Source of the DNA: Acidobacteriota bacterium
Lineage (GTDB): Bacteria > Acidobacteriota > Terriglobia > Terriglobales > Acidobacteriaceae
Assembly (NCBI GenBank): GCA_021780415.1
Contig: JAJXYW010000229.1
Location: 1 to 5,838 of the forward strand
Direction: 5' to 3'
Length of the DNA: 5,838 bases
The notes under the pieces are model-generated. The model saw only the letters and a program-made list of their open reading frames with translations, made no database searches and was not told the DNA's origin. The position numbers were made by a program, and so were the translations under genes. Of this stretch, positions 1 to 5,613 are shown piece by piece (positions within the stretch are counted from its first letter, which is position 1; each line of letters starts with the position of its first letter).

Positions 1-1
1 C

Positions 2-358
2 TCCTCCGGTGACCGACGAGCCCTTGCCGGGGAGCGACGACCCCCTTCCGCTGATCGACAGGGTTCCTCCGGTGACCGACAAGCCTTGTCCGGAGAACGA
101 CCGACCCTCTCCGGAGACGGACGAACCTTCTCCGATGACCGACGAAGGCCTTCCGCTGAGCGACCAACCTCTTCCGGGAGCCGCCAAGGCCCCTCCGATG
201 GCCGACGAACCTTTGCCGGAAGCCGACAAGCCTCGACCGGGGAGCGACAGGCCTCCTCCGGTGAGCGACTGGCCTTTGCCGATGGCGGACAGACCTTCGT
301 TCGTAAGCGACAGAGGCCCATTCGGACGCGCCTGACCCTTGCCGGGGAGCACCCGAAC
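2..358. repeat. Diverged 21-bp tandem repeat array, about 17 units
   Basis: Units start every 21 bases from base 2 (2, 23, 44, 65 and so on); the last clear one begins at 338, and the array continues past the left edge. A typical unit, read in codons from base 2, is x-tcc-ggt-gac-cga-caa-gcc. Copies differ at many places, but no insertion or deletion is seen over the whole run. Read on + from base 2, the units encode heptads such as SSGDRQA, LSGERPT and STGERQA, and this frame stays open to the stop at 689-691. The facing minus frame is also open and gives Ser/Gly-rich heptads. In the + frame starting at base 2, much of the variation falls at third positions of codons 3 and 4 (ggt/gga/ggg, gac/gag/gaa), which mildly favours past or present coding. 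The sixth codon varies mainly at its second base, which does not fit. The array is certain; whether it is translated is unresolved. Confidence 0.9.
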
Positions 359-770
359 CCCGTCGCGGCCCCCCCGGCTGAGCCGAGGGACCGCCACACG
401 CCCGCCGGAGACCGCCCGATTGTGTCCAATGATCGCCGCAGGCGCAGCGAGAACCGCCGGCCGGGCCTCCGCACCCACCCCCGCCAAGGGCGCCCTCCAG
501 CCGAACCTGGCCGCGTCCCCGCCGGCGCCGCCGCGCCCGCACCCTCCGTCCGCCTGTCTTCCGGAACCCCCCCGGACCATCCCCACTTCCCCTTGCAATC
601 CCCCGCCCCGGTCGGTGCGGGCCCCAGCCGCCGCGCCATCCCGCCAGCGCGGCCGTCCGTCCCCATTAGCCCCTACCTTCCGGTCCGATGAAATGCGTGC
701 CCAGATGCCGCTCTGCCGGGGTATGCGCTTTCTGTAGCACAGGAGAAGGCCGCCGCGCAAGGGGGCGCGC
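359..770. other. C-rich stretch without a supportable gene
   Basis: The plus strand is strongly C-rich (one line, 601-660, counts 52 G or C of 60). Open frames exist on both strands but give only Pro/Arg/Ala-rich low-complexity peptides, as expected from the composition. The frame running through the 21-bp array continues here to 691 as a Pro/Arg-rich tail. No RNA gene, clear terminator or mobile element was recognised. Confidence 0.6.
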
Positions 771-798
771 TTGCCACCGGCCTGACAGCGCGTATACT
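771..798 (+). promoter_or_regulatory. Probable sigma-70-type promoter of the disrupted RM gene
   Basis: TTGCCA at 771-776 matches the -35 consensus at five of six bases. TATACT at 793-798 matches the -10 consensus at five of six. The spacer is 16 bases. Transcription would begin near 805, just ahead of the GTG at 816, so the leader would be only about ten bases and the G-rich run at 803-810 would lie at the extreme 5' end. In this GC-rich setting two such hexamers at near-ideal spacing stand out. The promoter most likely belonged to the type ISP-like gene and now lies upstream of the PstI-like gene. Confidence 0.6.
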
Positions 799-815
799 GC
801 CAGCAGGGGGACACC

Positions 816-1085
816 GTGAGCGACGTGCTGATCCAGCAATACCTCAACGAGTTGCAGGACCTGCGCAAGGTCTCGGGCACCTCGCGCGAGATGGTCGTCC
901 GCGAGGCCTTCAAGGACCTCCTCAAGGGCTGGGGCCGCTCCAAGGACCTGGTCTTCGTCCCCGAATACGAGATCGAGACCCCCGCCAAGCGCCGCCGGTA
1001 CGTCGACGGCGCGCTTTTGCAATGGCGGCATGAATGGGCACGATACGGCCACTTTCACAGAATGCCGAACGACGAAAGGCGGTAA
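816..1085 (+). pseudogene. Amino-terminal remnant of a type ISP-like restriction-modification gene
   Basis: The GTG start follows a G-rich possible ribosome site (803-810) and gives 89 residues. Residues 1-68 look like the start of the large single-chain RM/DNA methyltransferase proteins often called type ISP: an opening helix (YLNELQDLRKVSG), then SREMVVREAFKDLLKGWGR, then DLVFVPEYEIET and YVDGALL. In that family this is the beginning of a PD-(D/E)xK nuclease domain, in which the DG of YVDGALL precedes a G-Y-W-E-A-K segment. Here the resemblance stops at about residue 68 (base 1019), and 21 unrelated residues follow to the TAA at 1083-1085. The E-x-K part, the helicase, the methylase and the target-recognition regions are all missing; intact relatives have roughly a thousand residues or more. 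The fragment may still be translated, ending one base before the next gene's ATG and so possibly coupled to it. A matching carboxyl-terminal piece lies at 3634-3893. Confidence 0.8.
1077..1082 (+). promoter_or_regulatory. Ribosome binding site choosing the ATG at 1087
   Basis: AGGCGG lies four bases before the ATG at 1087 and overlaps the last codons of the upstream fragment. The alternative in-frame ATG at 1030 has no comparable site and would add 19 residues (opening MNGHDTATF) inside the fragment's foreign tail. The spacing is slightly short, so ribosomes finishing the upstream fragment at 1085 may re-start at 1087. Confidence 0.5.
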
Positions 1086-1086
1086 G

Positions 1087-3621
1087 ATGCGGCTCGGCGC
1101 CAGTCCTGACACATTCCCGGGGACTTATTCGGCATCCAGCTCCTTTCTGGACCGCGTGGACGCTCTCCGCACGGAGGCGGTCGCCAAGTTGGAGCCTGGA
1201 GCCCGCTCGGCGATGGGGCAGTTCATGACGCCGGCGCCGGTGGCCCGGTTCATGGCATCCCTCTTTCCGGAAGCCATGGGCGAAGAGGTTCGTCTTCTCG
1301 ATGCCGGAGCCGGGGTCGGTTCGCTCACGGCGGCTTTCGTGGAGGAGGTCTGCCGCCGGCCTGTCCGGCCGACCCGAATGAGTGTGAAGCTCTTCGAACG
1401 CGATGCCATCCTTTCCGAGTACCTCGCCGCGACTCTCGCGGCGTGCCACGAGGAGTGCGCCAAGGCCGGGATTCTGTTTGAGGCGGAGATCTCCAGGGAA
1501 GACTTCATTCGGGCTGCCACCGCGACGCTTCAGGGCGGCCTGTTTTACGAAAAGCCCCGCTTCTTCACCCACGCCATCCTGAACCCTCCCTACAAGAAGA
1601 TCTCCAGCGATTCCGACCATCGTAAGCTCCTGCGAACCATAGGAGTGGAGACGAGCAACCTGTATACGGCCTTTCTGGCCTTGGCCGTGAGACTGCTGGC
1701 GCAGGGTGGAGAGATGGTCTCGATCACGCCCAGGAGCTTCTGCAACGGACCCTATTTCAGGCCGTTTCGAGAGCTGCTTCTGTCGCAGACGAGCGTCAGA
1801 CACGTCCACGTTTTCGATGCGAGAGACAAGGCCTTCCAAGAAGACGAGGTCCTCCAGGAAAACGTGATCATGAGTTGCATAAAGGGCGGTGCGCCCCTGC
1901 CCGTCCTCATTTCCTCCAGCAACGACCAGACCTTCGATGGAATCACACAATGGGAGATCCGCCCCTCCGAACTAGTGCACCCCGAAGACCGAGACATGGT
2001 GATTCATCTCACCACGAGCGGGATGGACGTGAGCGTGCGGGAACGCGTGCGAAGTTTCGGGCACACGCTGAAAGACCTGGGGATCGAGGTGTCCACGGGC
2101 CCGGTGGTGGAATTTCGGCTGAGGGATTATCTCGGGAACAATCCGGGGCCTGGGGCCGTCCCGCTCATTTACCCATTTCACTTTCGGGGGCTGCGCGTGG
2201 AGTGGCCCAGGGCCGATGCCAAGAAACCCAACTACATCCAGGATCGCGGAGAGGCCACCCGGTGGCTCATGCCGAAGGGCCATTACGTGCTTGTTCGACG
2301 ATTCTCCTCCAAGGAAGAGCGGCGCCGCATCGTCGCGGCCCTGCTGACCCCCGACATCGTTCCCGGCGCCAGGGTCGGGTTGGAGAACCACGTGAACGTC
2401 TTCCATGCCGGGCAGCGAGGGCTGGCGCCCGAATTGGCCAGGGGATTGACGGTCTATTTGAACTCGACGCTCGTGGATGCCTATTTTCGCCAGTTCAGCG
2501 GGCACACGCAGGTCAATGCCGCCGACCTTCGAAACCTGCCCTATCCCGGCCGGGACGAGCTGGCCGATCTCGGGGAAGGCATGTCCAAGGAGGAAGAGCC
2601 GGGGCAGGATGCCATTGATGCCCTTGTGGAGAGGAGGCTTCAGCGCATGACGAAGATCAAGGATAAGGACCCCGTACGGGCCCAGAGAAAGATCGAAGAG
2701 GCACTCGCCATTCTGAAGCTCTTGGATTTTCCGCGCGCCCAACAGAATGTGCGGTCGGCGCTGACGCTTCTCGCGCTTCTCGACCTGAAGCCCGGCAGCC
2801 CCTGGTCCAAGTCCTCCGACCCACTCATCGGCATCACGCCCATCATGGATTTCGCCAGGAAGCACTACGGCAAGGAATACGCCCCGAATTCGCGAGAGAC
2901 CTTCCGCCGGTTCACCATGCATCAGTTCGTGCAGGCCGGCATGGCCGTCCCCAATCCCGACGAGCCCGAGCGGCCGACCAACAGCCCCAACTGGTGCTAT
3001 CAGATTGACCACAAGGCCCTGGAGCTCATCCGCACCTTCGGCAAGTCTTCGTGGGATGCCGAGCTGAAGAGGTACCTCGGGATGCGCGGCTCCCTGAGCC
3101 GGCGCTACGGCCGCGATCGCGACATGCGAAAGGTGCCCGTCAGCATCTCCGAAAGCACCGTCATCGCTCTCACGCCTGGAAAGCACAGCAAGCTCATCAA
3201 GGCCATCCTCGATGACTTCGCGCCGAGATTCTCCCCCGGCGCCACGGTGGTATACGTCGGCGACACGGGGAAAAAGTGGGGCTATTTCAATGAGCCGCTC
3301 CTTCGGGAGCTTGGAGTGAGAGTGGAGACGCACGGCAAGATGCCGGATGCGGTGCTGTATTACTCCGAGGAGAACTGGCTCCTTCTCGTGGAAGCGGTCA
3401 CGAGCCACGGTCCGGTCGACCCCAAGCGCCGCATGGAGCTCCAGCGGCTTTTCCAGGGGGCCAAAGCGGGCCTCGTCTTCGTCACCGCATTTCCGACCCG
3501 CAAGGAGATGTCCCGCTACCTGGGTGAGATCTCCTGGGAGACCGAAGTATGGGTCGCCGAAGCCCCGAGCCACCTCATTCACTTCAACGGCGAGCGCTTC
3601 CTGGGCCCCCATGAGGAGTAG
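1087..3621 (+). CDS. Fused PstI/BsuBI-type RM protein: N6-adenine methyltransferase plus restriction endonuclease
   Basis: This 844-residue cytoplasmic protein appears to carry both halves of a type II RM system. Residues 1 to about 520 are an Eco57I-class adenine methyltransferase like M.PstI/M.BsuBI: MGQFMTP at 43-49, the S-adenosylmethionine motif D72-A-G-A-G-V-G, and the catalytic NPPY at 166-169. The stretch NSTLVDAYFRQFSG with QVNAADLRNLPYP resembles the target-recognition end of such methylases, and DAIDALVERRL looks like their usual carboxyl end. Residues from about 521 match the BsuBI/PstI endonuclease family along their length: RKIEEALAIL, AQQNVRSALTLLALLDLKPGSPW, GITPIMDFARKHYGKEYAPNSRETFRR, VYVGDTGKKWGYF (D726), HGKMPD (D754), LLLVEAVTSHGPVDPKRR (E769), and the typical ending WETEVWVAEAPSHLIHFNGERFLGP. 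D754 and E769 are likely nuclease active-site residues (inference). PstI and BsuBI cut CTGCAG, so the same or a related target is plausible but unproven. In those systems the two enzymes are separate proteins of about 500 and 320-330 residues; here they are in frame. No stop or missing motif was seen, so the gene looks functional. The ATG at 1087 was chosen for its ribosome site. Confidence 0.93.
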   Translation: MRLGASPDTFPGTYSASSSFLDRVDALRTEAVAKLEPGARSAMGQFMTPAPVARFMASLFPEAMGEEVRLLDAGAGVGSLTAAFVEEVCRRPVRPTRMSVKLFERDAILSEYLAATLAACHEECAKAGILFEAEISREDFIRAATATLQGGLFYEKPRFFTHAILNPPYKKISSDSDHRKLLRTIGVETSNLYTAFLALAVRLLAQGGEMVSITPRSFCNGPYFRPFRELLLSQTSVRHVHVFDARDKAFQEDEVLQENVIMSCIKGGAPLPVLISSSNDQTFDGITQWEIRPSELVHPEDRDMVIHLTTSGMDVSVRERVRSFGHTLKDLGIEVSTGPVVEFRLRDYLGNNPGPGAVPLIYPFHFRGLRVEWPRADAKKPNYIQDRGEATRWLMPKGHYVLVRRFSSKEERRRIVAALLTPDIVPGARVGLENHVNVFHAGQRGLAPELARGLTVYLNSTLVDAYFRQFSGHTQVNAADLRNLPYPGRDELADLGEGMSKEEEPGQDAIDALVERRLQRMTKIKDKDPVRAQRKIEEALAILKLLDFPRAQQNVRSALTLLALLDLKPGSPWSKSSDPLIGITPIMDFARKHYGKEYAPNSRETFRRFTMHQFVQAGMAVPNPDEPERPTNSPNWCYQIDHKALELIRTFGKSSWDAELKRYLGMRGSLSRRYGRDRDMRKVPVSISESTVIALTPGKHSKLIKAILDDFAPRFSPGATVVYVGDTGKKWGYFNEPLLRELGVRVETHGKMPDAVLYYSEENWLLLVEAVTSHGPVDPKRRMELQRLFQGAKAGLVFVTAFPTRKEMSRYLGEISWETEVWVAEAPSHLIHFNGERFLGPHEE
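2632..2637 (+). promoter_or_regulatory. Internal Shine-Dalgarno at the methylase-nuclease junction
   Basis: A perfect AGGAGG lies nine bases before an in-frame ATG at 2647-2649 (residue 521 of the fusion). Initiation there would give a 324-residue protein opening MTKIKDKDPVRAQRKIEEAL, close in length to a free PstI-family endonuclease (about 320-330 residues). The site falls where methylase-like sequence ends (DAIDALVERRLQR) and nuclease-like sequence starts. It may be a working internal start or the relic of the once separate nuclease gene. Gly/Glu/Arg codons can produce AGGAGG by chance; its placement is what makes it notable. Confidence 0.5.
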
Positions 3622-3633
3622 GCGGGCGGCAGC

Positions 3634-3893
3634 ATGAAAGTCGACACCGAGACCACCCTCGCCGGCGTCCCCCCAAAGCCTGGCTATACAAGCTCGGCAA
3701 CCGCTGCGCCCTGGAGTGGATTCTCGACCAATACAAAGAGAAGAAGCCCAAAGACCCCACCATCCGCGAGAAGTTCAACACCTACCGCTTCGCCGACCAT
3801 AAAGAGAAGGTCATCGACCTCCTCATGCGCGTCACCACCGTCAGCATCAAGACCGTCACCATCACCGAAGCCATGAAGAGGGCGGTACGCTAA
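3634..3893 (+). pseudogene. Frameshifted carboxyl-terminal remnant of a type ISP-like restriction-modification gene
   Basis: From 3634 the first frame reads MKVDTETTLAGVPPK. One frame over, from 3681, it continues W-LYKLGNRCALEWILDQY, then KEKKPKDPTIREKFNTYRF, ADHKEKVIDLLMRVTTVS and IKTVTITEAMKRAVR, ending at TAA 3891-3893. The YKLGNRsALEWilDQY block, followed by an Asn-Thr-Tyr-Arg-Phe segment and a VIDLL-RV-TVS-T helix, is the typical end of type ISP-like RM/DNA methyltransferase proteins. The two frames join if one base is restored between the C6 run at 3669-3674 and the AAAGCC at 3675-3680. The remnant begins only 12 bases after the stop of the PstI-like gene and has the same orientation as the amino-terminal remnant at 816-1085. 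No start with a good ribosome site was seen for a stand-alone protein. The frameshift could be a sequencing error, but the missing centre makes it a remnant either way. Confidence 0.82.
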
Positions 3894-3960
3894 GGCAAGG
3901 AAAAAGGGCACTGTGTGTTGCGGCCCGAAGGGGGAACAGGAGCAAAGACGCACACAAGAG

Positions 3961-3970
3961 AGGGAGGGAG
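3961..3970 (+). promoter_or_regulatory. Purine-rich ribosome binding site of the HEPN-like gene
   Basis: The run AGGGAGGGAG contains GGGAGG at 3962-3967, six bases before the ATG at 3974, which supports that start. The 80 bases between the upstream remnant's stop (3893) and this ATG are purine-rich. I found no promoter there that I would defend, so the gene may be transcribed from upstream or from a promoter I cannot recognise. Confidence 0.6.
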
Positions 3971-3973
3971 AGG

Positions 3974-5125
3974 ATGCCCGCAACGGTCACGGTCTGCTTT
4001 TTCCCCTGGCTTTCGATATCCGAGCCCGTCAGCTTCAACGGATTTCGCCTCATCCCCTATCCTGAGGGCGAAGGACAGCCGTTTAGCGATGAAGAAAAAT
4101 CGGCGATCGAATGGGCGACGCAAGCGTTCCAATGCGGTTCTGTGGCGCCAAAGGTCCGGCGAGCGACTCTGCTGGCGCTTAGTGGAAAGGGACCGCTCGA
4201 GGTTCCGAGTGGCAAGCAGCGTTCCAATTGTTTTGCCTTCGCTGAACTTCTAGCCTTCAGCGCCTTAGCGGACCGGATGTTCTTCTTCCCTCTGGGCTAT
4301 TTCAACAAAAGCGCCTTCCAGCTGGTCATTCAAGAAGTGAAATGCCCACCTTCCGGTCAAGGCTGCACCTACCTCGTCCGACGACGAGACGGCTTCAAAG
4401 ACGCCTTGGATTTTCGTCGGCTTTGGATCAAACCTCCTCATGTTGAATCGCCTCTTGCATTTCCGGGATCTTTTGACCGCGGGTTTCTGAATGCGATCCT
4501 GAGTGCAAACCAGACCCTCGCCCCAGAGGAATGGGAGGCCATCTGGGACACCATTTCGAGCTTCAATCTGGCTAATACTGACAGCCCCGATGTACCTGAG
4601 CACGTCCAAGTAGTCTTGCTCCTTGGCGCCATCCAACGCCTGCTCGGATGCAGGGATGCCGGCAAAGGAAAGCTGACGCAAACCTTTGAGAAGATTCTTC
4701 CAGTGGAGCAGGAGATTCCCGCGGCTGGCGTGAAGAGGCTTGTCCCCCTAATCGGGAAGGACGAGCAGGAGATGCCCTTGCGAAAGGTGTGGCTGCGCCA
4801 TTTCTACGAGGTGCGCGGTGACTTGGCGCATGGGAAAAGACGAAGCGTGAAGAAGAACGGCTGGAACATTTACGATCACCTGTTGCTGGCGACGTTTATC
4901 CTTCCCTCCCTTCTGAAGCTCAAGTTACAAGAATCTGGGCTTTATTCGCTCAGCAAGGACGACCTCATCAACTGCTATGCCTTTGAGCCCCTCGCAAGAG
5001 TCGAACACATGGTCAACCATGAACAGGAGGGCCAAGCGGTCGAGGATTATGAATTCCCCTGGAACGACATCATATCTGAGGTCCATTTCCGGCATGGCCT
5101 CACCGTCATTCAAGAGGATTTCTAA
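3974..5125 (+). CDS. Uncharacterised protein with a probable Apea-like HEPN domain
   Basis: A 383-residue soluble protein with no signal peptide or convincing membrane segment. It opens with a beta-rich block (VTVCFFPWLSISEPVSF, then GFRLIPY) of a kind I associate with large HEPN proteins. Residues about 160-230 (GFLNAILSAN, then WEAIWDTISSFNLAN, then EHVQVVLLLGAIQRLLGC at 209-226) fit the helical start of an Apea-like HEPN domain. Residues 280-287, VRGDLAHG, hold the diagnostic R-x4-H motif (R281, H286), the usual catalytic pair of HEPN ribonucleases. Another helix (HLLLATFILPSLLKLKL) follows, and then an acidic tail. HEPN proteins act as RNases in toxin-antitoxin, abortive-infection and CRISPR-linked defence, but the substrate here is unknown and no partner antitoxin or nucleotidyltransferase is visible in the window. 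Two hand-counted lines give 50-52% G+C, against about 65% in the neighbouring RM gene, so it probably has a separate origin. The open frame is very likely real; the HEPN call is moderately sure, a defence role is inferred. Confidence 0.85.
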   Translation: MPATVTVCFFPWLSISEPVSFNGFRLIPYPEGEGQPFSDEEKSAIEWATQAFQCGSVAPKVRRATLLALSGKGPLEVPSGKQRSNCFAFAELLAFSALADRMFFFPLGYFNKSAFQLVIQEVKCPPSGQGCTYLVRRRDGFKDALDFRRLWIKPPHVESPLAFPGSFDRGFLNAILSANQTLAPEEWEAIWDTISSFNLANTDSPDVPEHVQVVLLLGAIQRLLGCRDAGKGKLTQTFEKILPVEQEIPAAGVKRLVPLIGKDEQEMPLRKVWLRHFYEVRGDLAHGKRRSVKKNGWNIYDHLLLATFILPSLLKLKLQESGLYSLSKDDLINCYAFEPLARVEHMVNHEQEGQAVEDYEFPWNDIISEVHFRHGLTVIQEDF

Positions 5126-5337
5126 TTTGCGTTTGGCTCCGGCCAGTTGATCCCCCGGGCACTTAATCCAGTATGCAGGTTGCCATTTTGAGGCTCCGCT
5201 ACACTTGTGTCTCGTGCGCGATCTGACCAGAAATAAACCATCCGCGAACAAGCCAGCCAGCTCTTTGCGGGGAAGCGCTGCCTGCGGAAGATCTGTTCCG
5301 CTTAGGTTAGGTGCTCCAGGCAGCACTGGCGGCGACG

Positions 5338-5370
5338 GGCTGGATTCCCGCCCCCGGGTCAAGCCCGGGG
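5338..5370. repeat. REP-like unit with a perfect 7-bp hairpin
   Basis: GGCTGGATTCCCGCCCCC (5338-5355) is followed by an inverted repeat: CCCCGGG at 5352-5358, a TCAAG loop, and CCCGGGG at 5364-5370. The first 18 bases recur at 5566-5583 with two mismatches. Opening motifs of the GGATTCCCG kind followed by a GC-rich hairpin are typical of dispersed intergenic palindromes in GC-rich bacteria. No T-run follows, so it is not a standard terminator. Confidence 0.55.
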
Positions 5371-5447
5371 CATGCTTTGCGCGCGAAGGAGGGGCACGGG
5401 GCCGGGCTGTGGGCGGGAAGGACAGTTGCAGGACTCCCTTACGGCCC

Positions 5448-5467
5448 GACAGGCGCGGGCGCCTGTC
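5448..5467. repeat. Perfect 8-bp inverted repeat
   Basis: GACAGGCG (5448-5455) and CGCCTGTC (5460-5467) pair perfectly around a CGGG loop. A second, overlapping small inverted repeat (TCTCTC at 5466-5471 with GAGAGA at 5481-5486) lies just downstream. There is no T-run on either side. It could be a structured RNA element, a protein-binding palindrome or part of the local repeat cluster; the sequence does not decide. Confidence 0.5.
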
Positions 5468-5565
5468 TCTCCCGAAGCGTGAGAGAAGGCCTTCAAAGAA
5501 TCGCGATCGGGCGATCACTCCTACGACGGTGGGTTTCCCCCGAACACCGTGGAACTGGCATGTGC

Positions 5566-5613
5566 GGCTGGGTTCCCGCTCCCCGCTATGGCGGAGACAA
5601 GCTTCGCGGGGAG
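5566..5613. repeat. Second REP-like unit with an 8-bp stem
   Basis: GGCTGGGTTCCCGCTCCC (5566-5583) matches the unit at 5338-5355 at 16 of 18 bases. CTCCCCGC (5579-5586) can pair with GCGGGGAG (5606-5613) across a 19-base loop that contains its own small hairpin (CCGC-TATG-GCGG). The stem sequence differs from that of the first unit, so they are diverged members or only share the opening motif. Confidence 0.5.

Noticed and set aside
9..335. Pro/Asp-rich 108-codon frame through the 21-bp array
   Set aside because: Its third positions coincide with invariant bases of the repeat, the opposite of what selection on a protein would leave; it exists because the repeat unit is a multiple of three.
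2..358. CRISPR array
   Set aside because: The units are contiguous 21-mers without unique spacers, and the differences are scattered within units.
1030..1089. Upstream ATG at 1030 as start of the RM fusion
   Set aside because: It would add 19 residues that lie inside the tail of the upstream fragment and do not look like a methylase start, and it lacks a ribosome site as good as AGGCGG before 1087.
922..1950. Minus-strand open frame of 342 codons
   Set aside because: It overlaps both the type ISP head and the methylase motifs on +, with low-complexity Arg/Gly-rich sequence; a composition shadow.
1972..3612. Long minus-strand open frame (546 codons) opposite the RM gene
   Set aside because: It is a mirror of the GC-rich coding strand. 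The + strand translation matches known RM motifs over its whole length, and the minus product shows no family feature.
5195..5270. tRNA-like or small RNA gene after the HEPN-like gene
   Set aside because: No cloverleaf arms, anticodon stem or T-loop sequence could be formed.
5352..5467. Rho-independent terminator for the HEPN-like gene
   Set aside because: The stems are strong but lie more than 200 bases beyond the stop and no T-run follows either one.
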